The notes: generated by a model from the letters alone, not told the origin. Shown: positions 12,002-23,764, counted from the stretch's first letter. The stretch is 64,000 nt of DNA from Megaleporinus macrocephalus (GCA_021613375.1 CM038727.1:2641668-2705667), one strand, 5' to 3'. Program-made: numbers and translations.

Positions 12002-12112
12002 TGATGTCACTATAGAGGCCCTCTGGCGTCATAAAGGTGAGATGTACGAAGTTCCGCGCGTCTCAGCGTCAGATCAGTCTGTGCGGAATCGTCGAAGGAG
12101 AGAGAAGCGAAA
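12002..12112 (+). promoter_or_regulatory. Proximal promoter/5' leader of copy B with overlapping uORF
   Basis: Contains the CRE-like TGATGTCA (12002-12009) and TGGCGTCA (12024-12031); the latter is a perfect TGACGTCA in copies C and D. An upstream ATG at 12042 opens 24 codons (MYEVPRVSAS...) whose TGA at 12114-12116 overlaps the main ATG at 12113 as ATGA. The main start has A at -3 (AAAATGA), a good context. The transcription start is unknown, so whether the uORF is in the mRNA is unproven. Confidence 0.45.
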
Positions 12113-15100
12113 ATGAGTTGGAGAAAGTACTGGTGTTGTGGAGGAGGAGATAGAGAGAGCGAGAGAGACGAGGAGCACAGAAAGGAAGAAGGAGACCAAA
12201 CTAAGAAAAAAGAGAGAAGAAAGAGGAGGAGGAGAGAGAGAGAGAGGAGTTTCCAGAGGAAAGAGGAGGAGAAGAGGGAGACTCCTCTAGAAGAGAAAGT
12301 GACTGTGCTGATGGAGGAAGCCGAGTCAGAGCCGGTGGACATCAGCACAGAGACTGAGCAGCTTCTGAGTGAGTAGATGAGTCGATGTCACTATAATTAA
12401 CAGTAGTTACTGAACAAGTCAGTGATTCTCAGTACATACTGAATAAATCAGAGTACAGCGCTGGATACACTTTACTTTAGTGTAGGGGTGGGACTTAAGT
12501 AGTGTTAAGTTTAGGGTTAATATTAATGTTAGGTAGTGTTAAGTGTAGGGTTAATGTTAATGTTAGGTAGGGTTAAGTGTAGGGTGAAGGTTACTCTGTG
12601 TTAGTTGTGGTGTATGTATTTTAATTATTAATATTATTTAATGTTTAATAAAAACAGTTATTGAACTGAATATAAACTCTAATCTTTCTAAATGATTCAA
12701 TTCTAAATTAAATAGGCGTCAATAATGAGACTCCTGAGCTGCTGGAGTCAGAAGATGCTGGACCACCCTCCAGCACCCCTCTGGGTGAGTAGGAGAAACT
12801 GTTATCATGATGAACATCATTGTATCTCTACATTAACAGAACAAATGCTGATGTTATTCATTCTGATATGAATATTAAAGCAGGAGAACAGAGAGCTCCT
12901 GAAACCAGTGAGCTCCTGGACATCCTGCAGAGGGACGTTGCTGGAGGAGAAGTGGTCCACCAGCATCTGGGTAAGTAGAAGAATCAAACGTTGGATATTG
13001 TGATAATGACCCAGCTGGACAGATGTTAATGTTAATGTTAGTGTTAATGTTAATGTTAATGTTAATGTTAATGTTAGGTAGGGTTGAGTGTAGGGTTAAT
13101 ATTAATGTTAGGTAGGGTTAAGTTTATGGATATTGTTAATGTTAATGTTAGGTAGTGTTAAGTTCAGGGTTAATGTTAATGTTAGGTAGGGTTAAGTTTT
13201 TGGTTATTGTTAATGTTTATGTTAGGTAGGGTTAAGTGTAGGATTAATGTTAATGTTAGGTAGGGTTAAGTGTAGGGTTAATGTTAGGTAGGGTTAAGTT
13301 TAGGGTTAATGTTAATCTTAGATAAGGTTAAGTGTAGGGTTAATGTTAATGTTAGGTAGGGTTAGGTTTAGGGTTAATGTTAGGTAGGGTTAAGTGTAGG
13401 GTTAATGGTAAAGTTAGGTAGAGTTAAGTGTAGGGTTAGTGTTAATGTTAGGTAGGGTTGAGTGTAGGGTTAATATTAATGTTAGGTAGGGTTAAGTTTA
13501 TGGTTATTGTTAATGTTAATGTTAGGTAGTGTTAAGTTTAGGGTTAATGTTAATGTTAGGTAGGGTTAAGTTTTTGGTTATTGTTAATGTTTATGTTAGG
13601 TAGGGTTAAGTGTAGGATTAATGTTAATGTTAGGTAGGGTTAAGTGTAGGGCTAATGTTAATGTTAGTTAGGGTTAAGTTTAGGGTTAATGTTAATATTA
13701 GATAAGGTTAAGTGTAGGGTTAATGTTAATGTTAGGTAGGGTTAGGTTTAGGGTTAAGGTTAGGTAGGGTTAAGTGTAGAGTTAATGGTAATGTTAGGTA
13801 GGGTTAAGTGTAGGGTTAATGTTAATGTTAGGTAGGGTTAAGTGTAGGGTTAATGTTAATGTTAGGTAGGGTTAAGTGTAGGGTAAAGTTTACTCTGTGT
13901 TAGTTGTGGTGTATGTATTTTATTTATTAATATTATTTAATGTTTAATAAAAACAGGAATTGACCTGAATATAAACTCTAATCTGTCTAAATTATTCAAT
14001 TCTAAATTAAATAGGTGTCAATACCGAGAATCCTGAGCTGCTGGAGTCAGAAGATGCTGGACCACCCTCCAGCACCCCTCTGGGTGAGTAGGAGAAACGG
14101 TTATCATGATGAACATCATTGTATCTCTACATTAACAGAACAAATGCTGATATTATTCATTCTGATATGAATATTAAAGCAGGAGAACAGAGAGCTCCTG
14201 AAACCAGTGAGCTCCTGGACATCCTGCTGGGGGACGTTGCTGGAGGAGAAGTGGTGCACCAGCATCTGGGTAGGTAGAAGAATCAAACATTGGAGATAGT
14301 GATAATGACCCAGCTGGACAGATGTTAATGTTAATGTTAGGTAGGGTTAAGTGTAGGGTTAGTGTTAATGTTAGGTAGGGTTAAGTGTAGGGTTAATATT
14401 AATGTTAGGTAGGGTTAAGTTTAGGGTTAATGTTAATGTTAGGTAGGGTTAAGTTTAGGGTTAATGTTACTGTTATGTAGGGTTAAGTTTAGGGTTAACG
14501 TTAATGTTATGTAGGGATAAGTGTAGGGTTAATATTAATGTTAGGTAGGGTTAAGTGTAGGGTGAAGGTTACTCTATGTTGGTTGTGGTGTATGTATTTT
14601 AATTATTAATATTATTTAATGTTTAATAAAAACAGGAATTGAACTGAATATAAATTCTAATCTGTCTAAATGATTCAATTCTAAATTAAATAGGCATCAA
14701 TATCGAGACGGCTCCCAAGTTCCTGGAGTCAAAAGATGCTGGACCACCCTCCAGCACCCCTCTGGGTGAGTAGGAGAAACTGTTATCATGATGAACATCA
14801 TTCTATCTCTACATTAACAGAACAAATGCTGATATTATTCATTCTGATATGAATATTAAAGCAGGAGACCAGAGAGCTCCTGAAACCAGTGAGCTCCTGG
14901 ACATCCTGCAGAGGGACGTTGCTGGAGGAGAAGTGGTCCACCAGCATCTGGGTAAGTAGAAGAATCAAACGTTGGATATTGTGATAATGACCCAGCTGGA
15001 CAGATGTTGATATTTATTGATGTTTAAACAGATACCCAGACCGTCGAGCACACTGAGGAGGAGACCAGAGAAGAAACGCTGCTGGAGGAACCTCGAACCT

Positions 15101-18100
15101 CCAGCACATCTCTGGGTGAGCAGAACAAACTATTAGCATCATGTAAACTCTGAACTGTACAGCATTGGAGAACATTACCAGAACAAACCGGCTGCTGTTG
15201 GTCCACACCAGCACTGATTTAATAAATAAACAAGTTAATGAAGACCACCTGAACTCCATCAGGCACTAGTTAAGATTTGATGATGTCATCATTTTCTGAC
15301 TTGACAAGGACCATCAGAACTGACCATAACTTTACTGAACATCTGCTGATCTTCTTAGAATCTGATTCAGGAGCTCCGGTCGTGGATGAGGTTGAGGACA
15401 CCGGGGTAGAGACCCCTAAGACCCCGGTGTCCTCCCAGATAGACTCCACTGTCCAGTCCTTCGGTAAGTAACAGAAATGACCTGTGAAAATAAATTATGT
15501 ATGAAAATAACACAGCTGGACGACTGACAGTGTTTATTAATATGAAAGACGACGACAGGATGATGACCATTGTGAGGGTGGTCTCTGCAGCAGAGGCGTT
15601 CAGATACCTCCAGGAGAACTTGGAGGTATCTGAACTGGACAACCTCGAGTTCCCTCCGGGTGAGTAAAAGAAGGACTCAGTACAAAAAGTATATTCAGGT
15701 AAAAGCAGAAACATGAATATCTTAATATCTCTCAACATCTCACTCTCACTGAATATCTTCTACATACATCAGCAAACAACACCATCGCCCGAATCGAGGC
15801 CGCCTGCGAGGTTGTCTACGTCCTGCTGCAGAGACTCGCAGCCTCACCTGACCAGCACCTGAGTGAGTAAAGCACAGAAACACTAAATATTAAAGATGAT
15901 ACTAAAGACTTCACAGCCAACATGTCCATGTGGGGCCCGTATGGTTCTTATCTGGCCTGTATGGGTTTCACGTGAGCTTGTAGGGGCTTCATGATTGGTG
16001 ATACATGGAGACCCGCTGGGTTATACCTTTTTGCCCCGTTTGGGTTACAGTTGTGAGCCCCACTAAGGCTACTCTTGGGGGCCCACAATTATGGGACTGT
16101 TCACATGGTTGATTGTTCACTTGGGCCCATCTTGCAGTCCAGATCAGCTCGAGTTATTGGTCCACATTAACAAACACACACAGGGCCCATATGATGGCAA
16201 TGAACAAATCTCTGTGGGCCCCAACCAGGTTTCCCCAAAGGGACCCAATCGGCTTCCCATTTTCGTCCAATGTGTGGTCCACATGGACAAGCTGGTTGGA
16301 TCAGTAGATCTTAAAGAAGAAATATCAGATCTGCTGATACTCAAAGCTTCAATATCAGGATCAGCATCTTCACCAGGTTGTGTGATGATGTATCTACTGA
16401 ACATTTGTTTCTATTAAATCAGTTACCAAGGTGCTGAGAACAATGTCAACAACTCCGGAGTTTGCGGATATTGGATCGCTGGTCAACAAATATCTGGACC
16501 GCATCCGAGGCCCCAGCACAGCTCTGGGTGAGTTACAGAACCCAGAACCTTCTCTGGACACCAGGGCAGCAGAATAGACTAGGCTGGCGTTGGTCCATTC
16601 CAGCAGATATAAATATATCAGTTGATGATGACCACTCAAACTCAGTCAGGCACCATTTGATAATGTGACTTGATGATCAGAACCCACCATAATATGACTG
16701 AACATCTGCTGATCCTTTCAGAACCAGGAACTGAGCTACAGGTGGGGGTGGATGCAGAGATGGAGGCTCTGCAAACCATCTTCTGCCCTCACCTGGACTC
16801 GCTGTACTCACAGCTTGGTAAGTACCGGAGATGGTCAGTGCAAATATATGAAGAGTGAAAACGATGCAGCTGGAGAACTGACAGTGTGTATTAATGTGAA
16901 TTCAGTGGATGAGATGCTGACAGGGCTGTTGGTCCAGCTGGCTGCCAACGCCCTGATCTTCCTTCGTAGGGTGAACGGAGAACCTCCAGGTGAGTCATCA
17001 TAGTAACATTCAGGTAAAAGTAGGAATCATGTTTAACGTTAACATGAACCTGTATTCATTCATTCTTTCTAAATGAACTAGTGAACAACATCGACTCCAA
17101 GGCGGCCATCGTCACCAAGGCCTTGGATGCCATCCTGGAGGAACTGGTCACCGGGAAGGATCAGCATCTCAGTGAGTAAAGCAAATGAGCACCAGAAACT
17201 AAAGATGGAGCCCATGTGGTAACAGCTGGTGGTCTCAGACTGATATGAGCAGAAAGAGCTGATCATCTTTAGATCTTAAGAAGTAGTAACATCAGATCAG
17301 CTGATACTCAAGTCTTCAATATCAGGATCACCATCTTTACTAGGTTCTGTAATGAAGACTCAGCTGAACAACTGCTAATATTTATTTCTATAAAATCAGT
17401 CCACGACTTCCTTACTATGATGTCCGCGGCTCCTGACTACAAGGACATTGTAGAGGTGCTGGCGCCCCTGCTGGACGCCGCTAGGATTTATTACTGTGGA
17501 CGTCTGGGTGAGTAGAGAACCTAGTAGCTTGATGATGATCATAATAACTGAGAATGTGTAAAGAACTGCTAATGTTTCATCAGGATTTATTAGTTAGTTA
17601 TTAATCTTCATCTGAACTCATACTAATTCTGCTTGGGCTCGTTTTACGAGGTGACTCTGAGTCCAGTTTGTATGCGAGCAACACAAACACCAGAGTCAGG
17701 TCCAACCACAGTGATGGATCTGGACAGCTGTTGATGTTTCTTCATGTTACAGCACGACAGCAGACCGAAGAGGTGGAGGCTCTGGCTGAGTCCACCACGG
17801 ACAATTTGAAGAGGACGGCACCGAAAATTCAGCCGCCTCAGCCGACTCAGCCTCACCCACCTCAGCAGCCTCGGTCACTCCAGCCACCTCAGCAGCCTCG
17901 GTCACGCCAGCCACCTCAGCAGCCTCGGTCACGCCAGCCACCTCAGCAGCCTCGGCTGCGTCACCCACCTCAGCAGCCTCGGCCGCGTTACCCACCTCAG
18001 CAGCCTCGGCCGTGTCACCCACCTCAGCAGCCTCGGCTGCGTCAGCCACGTCAGCAGCCTCACCCACGTCACCCACCGCAGCTGCCTCAGTCATCTCGGG

Positions 18101-18619
18101 GTGAGTAAAGAAAACAGATCTCAGATTCTGTTAACATGAACATACACTCTTACAAATAAAGGTACTTACTCAGATCTTGGGTTGGATACACGTCTCTAGA
18201 GATAAACTTTCTCTGGTAGTGAAGCTTCTGCAAGGATCTTCATGCTCACACATCTGTTTTCCATAGAAACATCCATTAGAACGTTCTTCAGAAGACCAAA
18301 AGTTCTTCTTCTACAGTAATGACACACTGATACTAACATGAGTGTAACTTCATTTGTAGTGCACAGAGAGTGTCCCGGGGTGAAGCCTCCTCCTCGTCCT
18401 CAACCTGAAACCCAATATGGACCAAGAAATCAGTGGCCGCGTCACCAAGGACCTACTCGTCCTGGAGTGCCGCAGCGCCAGTGGGAGGAGGAGGCCACTG
18501 AGAGGAGCCATGACCCTGGACACCACTACAGACAGGAGGCCAGAGGGAGACGTGGTGGAAGTCGGGGACGAGGACAAAAGAGACCCGATTGGTGGCAGCA
18601 CGATGACAGATGTCTCTGA
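12113..18619 (+). CDS. Modular array gene, copy B (18 exons, 738 codons)
   Basis: Exons: 12113-12368 (E1); 12716-12784, 12881-12970; 14015-14083, 14180-14269; 14694-14765, 14862-14951 (three E2-E3 pairs); 15032-15115; 15359-15463; 15549-15659; 15773-15862; 16423-16527; 16722-16817; 16906-16989; 17082-17171; 17400-17507; 17753-18100; 18360-18619. All introns are phase 1 with GTGAGT/GTAAGT-like donors. E1 codes MSWRKYWCCGGG, then a Lys/Arg/Glu-rich run with a nuclear-signal-like KKKERRKRRRR. E2-E4 are acidic and Ser/Thr/Pro-rich. E5-E12 are short, mostly helix-prone modules, with E9-E12 resembling E5-E8. E13 is a nine-residue PPQQPRxRH repeat. E14 is RG-rich and ends DDRCL. No signal peptide or clear membrane segment. 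Function unknown. A nuclear or RNA-linked role is only an inference from composition. The frame stays open across all 17 junctions. Confidence 0.75.
12485..12600 (+). repeat. Intron 1 TTAATGTTAGGTAGGGTTAAG-type minisatellite, copy B
   Basis: A few degenerate units of the intronic repeat that is much longer in the later introns. Copies C and D carry a CCAAT/GC-box segment at this place instead. Confidence 0.7.
13022..13885 (+). repeat. Intronic minisatellite between E2-E3 pairs 1 and 2, copy B
   Basis: Irregular units made of TTAATG steps and GTTAGGTAGGGTTAAGTGTA. It looks telomere-like (TAGGGTTA) but is not a TTAGGG array. Related arrays lie in the matching introns of copies C (36060-36640) and D (53350-53670). 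Confidence 0.85.
14322..14570 (+). repeat. Intronic minisatellite between E2-E3 pairs 2 and 3, copy B
   Basis: Same repeat family as 13022-13885. Its presence between every E2-E3 pair makes it a plausible substrate for unequal exchange that changes the number of pairs. Confidence 0.85.
15925..16310. repeat. GGGCCC-rich intronic repeat element in the E7-E8 intron, copy B
   Basis: A block dense in GTGGGGCCCGTATGG, GGGCCCACAATTATGG, GGGCCCATATGATGG and GTGGGCCCCAACC words, unlike the AT-rich surroundings. It is present in the same intron of C (37985-38370) and D (55020-55400). It is missing from the paralogous E11-E12 intron, so it probably inserted after the cassette duplication. Its family was not identified. 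Confidence 0.5.
17850..18088 (+). repeat. 27-bp coding minisatellite in E13, copy B (about 8 units)
   Basis: Units of CCACCTCAGCAGCCTCGG plus nine variable bases code PPQQPRxRx. Unit number differs: about 8 here, 12-13 in C and 12 in D. The unit length is a multiple of three and carries no stops, so two other frames also stay open. The chosen frame is fixed by the phase-1 junctions on both sides. Confidence 0.85.
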
Positions 18620-19110
18620 ACAACAACTACGTCATCTTAAAATCAACCCCAATTTCTTCAGTCAACGCCAACCTCCTAAAATCAAACCCTACCTTCTTCA
18701 ATCAACCCCAACCTCCTAAAATCAACTCTAACCCTCTTCAATCAGCTCCAACCTCCTAAAATCAAACCCTACCTTCTTCAATCAACACCAACCTCCTAAA
18801 ATCAAACCCTACCTTCTTCAATCAACCCCAACCTCCTAAAGTCAACTCTAACCTTCTTCAATCAACTCCAACCTCCTAAAATCAACTCTAACCCTTTTCA
18901 ATCAGCTCCAACCTCCTAAAATCAACTCTAACCTTCATCAATCAAACCAAACCTTCTTCAATCAACCCCAGCCTCCTTCTAATCAACTCCAACATCTCAC
19001 AATCAACCCCAACCTCCTTTAATCAACCCCAACCTCCTTCCTTCAATCAACCCCACCTATTACAATCAAACCCAACCTCCACCAAACAAAAAAATAATAA
19101 AAAAAAAATT
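18620..19110 (+). repeat. 3'UTR minisatellite of copy B with AATAAA at 19096
   Basis: 20/40-bp ATCAACCCCAACCTCCTAAA-type array directly after the stop, then an A-rich tract with AATAAA at 19096-19101, a possible poly(A) signal. Confidence 0.6.
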
Positions 19111-19134
19111 TAAATATGCTACAACTTTTTTTTC

Positions 19135-19495
19135 TTTATTAGTGTAATATAGTGTTCAGGTTCTGCTGAGAGTCTACAGGCTTTATTAGTGTAATACAGT
19201 GTTAAGGTATGTTACTGAATGATCTGCTGAGATTCTACAGGCTTTATTAGTGTAGTACAGTGTTCAGGTATGTTACTGAATATTCTGCTGAGAGACTACA
19301 GGCTTTATTAGTGTAATACAGTGTTCAGCTATGTTACTGAATGATCTGCTGAGAGTCTACAGGCTTTATTAGTGTAATACAGTGTTCAGGTATGTTACTG
19401 AATGTTCTGCTTAGACTCTAGAGGCTTTATTAGTGTAATACTGTGTTCAGGTATGTTACTGAACGTTCTGCTGAGGGTCTACAGGCTTTATTATT
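19135..19495 (+). repeat. 61-bp tandem repeat, about 6 units
   Basis: Same unit as 1195-1435, with two or so more copies. Confidence 0.75.
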
Positions 19496-20030
19496 GTTTC
19501 TTTTTCTCTGATAATTAAAGACCTTCATGTTTATATGCGTCACATGAACAGATGTTAGTTGGAATCTGCTGAACACTGATGTACTTAGTACTAAACACTG
19601 CTGTCTGTACTAGACTGGTAAAACTTCCTATTACAGAACCCTACGTTCTAGCTAATAACCAGGTAGGTGTGAGGTACCAACTCAGGAAACTGTGGCTATG
19701 CAGTGACGTATATATTAAGATATAATATAGTTTAATCTGTGTATGTATCTATGTGTAAACATATGTTCTCATTCTAAACTCCACCTGATCCACTTTAGAA
19801 AGTGTGTTTTAGTGTTAATCAGTTCTACAAGTGTTCAGCTTTACAGCCATACGAGTCTTTAATTAGAATTTACTGTAGTTAATCATCAACCACACACCTT
19901 TACAGCTTCTACACTCACTGACCCCCAAAAACTGATACCTGTAGCACAATTATGATAATTAGTAACTCATGTAGTCTCTCCATTGTCCTGATACACTAAA
20001 CCATAAGTACATTCTCTACCTTAACACTCA
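19496..20030. other. Conserved non-coding spacer after copy B
   Basis: Nearly the same as 1436-1960; no gene seen. Confidence 0.5.
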
Positions 20031-23000
20031 TCAACTCTGAACACACTTTTACCCTGAACACACTTCCTACACTATATACATCATTAAACACTGAACACAC
20101 TTCCTACATTACACACATCATTAAACACTGAACACACTTCCTACATTTCACATCATTAAACACTGAACACACTTCCTGCATTACATACATCATTAAACAC
20201 TGAACACACTTCCTACATTACACATCATTAAACACTGAACACACTTCATACATCACACACATCATTAAACACTGAACACACTTCCTACACTACACACATC
20301 ATTAAACACTGAACACAATTCCTACACTATATACATCATTAAACACTGAACACACTTCCTACATTACACACATCATTAAACACTGAACACACTTCCTACA
20401 TTACACACATCATTAAACACTGAACATACTTCCTACATTACACACATCATTAAACACTGAACACACTTCCTACACTACACACATCATTAAACACTGAACA
20501 CAATTCCTACACTATATACATCATTAAACACTGAACACACTTCCTACATTACACACATCATTAAACACTGAACACACTTCCTACATTACACACATCATTA
20601 AACACTGAACACACTTCCTACATTACACACATCATTAAACACTGAACACACTTCCTACATTACACACATCATTAAACACTGAACACACTTCCTACACTAT
20701 ATACATCATTAAACATTGAACACACTTCCTACATTACACACATCATTAAACACTGAACACACTTCCTGCATTACATACATCATTAAACACTGAACACACT
20801 TCCTACATTACACATCATTAAACACTGAACACACTTCATACATTACACATCATTAAACACTGAACACACTTCATACATCACACACATCATTAAACACTGA
20901 ACACACTTCCTACACTACACACATCATTAAACACTGAACACAATTCCTACACTATATACATCATTAAACACTGAACACACTTCCTACATTACACACATCA
21001 TTAAACACTGAACACACTTCCTACATTACACACATCATTAAACACTGAACATACTTCCTACATTACACACATCATTAAACACTGAACACACTTCCTACAC
21101 TATATACATCATTAAACATTGAACACACTTCCTACATTACACACATCATTAAACACTGAACACACTTCCTGCATTACATACATCATTAAACACTGAACAC
21201 ACTTCCTACATTACACATCATTAAACACTGAACACACTTCATACCTCACACACATCATTAAAAACTGAACACACTTGCTACACTACACACATCATTAAAC
21301 ACTGAACACAATTCCTACACTATATACATCATTAAACACTGAACACACTTCCTGCATTACATACATCATTAAACACTGAACACACTTCCTACACTATATA
21401 CATGATTAAACACTGAACACAATTCCTACACTATATACATCATTAAACAGTGAACACACTTCCTGCATTACATACATCATTAAACACTGAACACACTTCC
21501 TACACTATATACATCATTAAACACTGAACACACTTCCTACATTACACACATCATTAAACACTGAACACACTTCCTACACTACACACATCATTAAACACTG
21601 AACACACTTCCTGCATTACATACATCATTAAACACTGAACACACTTCCTACACTATATACATCATTAAACACTGAACACACTTCCTACATTACACACATC
21701 ATTAAACACTGAACACACTTCCTACACTACACACATCATTAAACACTGAACACACTTCCTGCATTACATACATCATTAAACACTGAACACACTTCCTACA
21801 CTATATACATCATTAAACACTGAACACACTTCCTACATTACACACATCATTAAACACTGAACACACTTCCTACACTACACACATCATTTAACACTGAACA
21901 CACTTCCTACACTACACACATCATTAAACACTGAACACACTTCCTACATTACACACATCATTTAACACTGAACACACTTCCTACACTACACACATCATTA
22001 AACACTGAACACACTTCATACATCACACACATCATTAAACACTGAACACACTTCCTACACTACACACATCATTAAACACTGAACACACTTCCTACATTAC
22101 ACATCATTAAACACTGAACACACTTCCTGCATTACATACATCATTAAACACTGAACACACTTCCTACACTATATACATCATTAAACACTGAACACACTTC
22201 CTACACTATATACATCATTAAACACTGAACACACTTCCTACATTACACATCATTAAACACTGAACACACTTCCTGCATTACATACATCATTAAACACTGA
22301 ACACACTTCCTACATTACACATCATTAAACACTGAACACACTTCCTGCATTACATACATCATTAAATACTGAACACACTTCCTGCATTACATACATCATT
22401 AAATACTGAACACACTTCCTACACTATATACATCATTAAACCCTGAACACACTTCCTACATCGCACTCATCATTAAACACTGAACACACTTCCTACATTA
22501 CACACATCATTAAACACTGAACACACTTCCTACATCGCACTCATCATTAAACACTTAACACACTTCCTACACCATGTACATAATTAAACACTGAACACAC
22601 TTCCTACATTACATACATCATTAAACACTGAACACACTTCCTACATTACACATCATTAAACACTGAACACACTTCCTACATTACACATCATTAAACACTG
22701 AACAAACTTCCTACATTACATACATCATTAAACACTGAACACACTTCCTACATTACACACATCATTAAACACTGAACACACTTCCTACATTACACACATC
22801 ATTAAACACTGAACACACTTCCTACATTACACACATCATTAAACACTGAACACACTTCCTACACTATATACATCATTAAACACTGAACACACTTCCTACA
22901 TTACATACATCATTAAACACTGAACAAACTTCCTACATTACAGACATCATTAAACACTGAACACACTTCCTACATTACACACATCATTAAACACTGAACA

Positions 23001-23292
23001 CACTTCCTACATTACAGACATCATTAAACACTGAACACACTTCCTACATTACACACATCATTAAACACTGAACACACTTCCTACATTACACACATCATTA
23101 AACACTGAACACACTTCCTACATTACAGACATCATTAAACACTGAACACACTTCCTACATTACACACATCATTAAACACTGAACACACTTCCTACACTAT
23201 ATACATCATTAAACACTGAACACACTTCCTACATTACAGACATCATTAAACACTGAACACACATCCTACATTACACATCATTAAACACTGAA
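20031..23292 (+). repeat. 37-bp satellite array, about 88 units (largest)
   Basis: Same 37-bp satellite as 1961-4345. Several unit variants (TACACTATATACAT, TGCATTACATACAT, TACATTACACAT) recur in blocks of the same order, showing higher-order amplification. Confidence 0.9.
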
Positions 23293-23764
23293 CACCTGTT
23301 TCTATTGGAGAACACTGGCATGTACTAATTACCTGAACCCAGCACTCACAGGTGAACACACGTCTGGCTCAACGTTAGAAATCAGCACCTGAGCTCCATA
23401 AAGAGAACACAGGTTCCACATCTTGGATGGAGCTACAATGGAGGCTGATTCTGGACGAAGAGGACGTTGAAGAGGAAGAGCACCAGCAACCATCACAGAT
23501 GAGATCTTTCCACTTTGGTTTACCACGTTGTGAAGCATGGGTTGAGTTGTCGGGGTGGTGGGAAGACGGTCCAGCCTAATTGGAGCTGCTTCACTGCAGC
23601 AAACATCATCCAGACGTTTGGAGATGAGAAGAAGCGAGTAGACCTACTACTGAACTCCCACAGCTGAACTGTGTCCACCACTGTACTACTGCAGTGTAGT
23701 ATCAGTACTTACAGTCACTTATAGTCACGTTTCATTACAAACCCCTCACATCATGTTTCTGCAG
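23293..23764. other. Block upstream of the 106-codon ORF, B-C spacer
   Basis: Shared with 42834-43322 and 60064-60497. A minus-strand frame of 69 codons (23329-23538) is open here and in those two copies, but it has no recognisable domain. I treat it as unsupported. Confidence 0.4.

Noticed and set aside
12010..12348. Antisense 112-codon frame over E1 (also 35006 and 52297)
   Set aside because: It mirrors the low-complexity Lys/Arg/Glu exon as Ser/Leu runs; the sense frame is supported by splice phase.
13022..13885. Interstitial telomere
   Set aside because: Contains TAGGGTTA words, but units are irregular TTAATG/GTTAGGTAGGGTTAAG, not TTAGGG, and are confined to introns of this gene.
17400..17507. 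Immunoglobulin V-like end (YYC in DAARIYYCGRL)
   Set aside because: The rest of the exon is helix-prone and aligns with E8; there is no first cysteine, tryptophan or beta-strand pattern.
17747..18094. Antisense Ala/Glu/Val-rich frame (AAEVGDAAEAAEVGDA) and + strand THLSSLGRV frame over E13
   Set aside because: Both are stop-free by-products of a 27-bp repeat. Only the Pro/Gln/Arg frame joins in phase to E12 and E14.
23329..23538. Minus-strand 69-codon frame conserved in three spacers (also 42887, 60115)
   Set aside because: Open in recent duplicates, but no recognised domain, no clear promoter or splice context. Left as unsupported.
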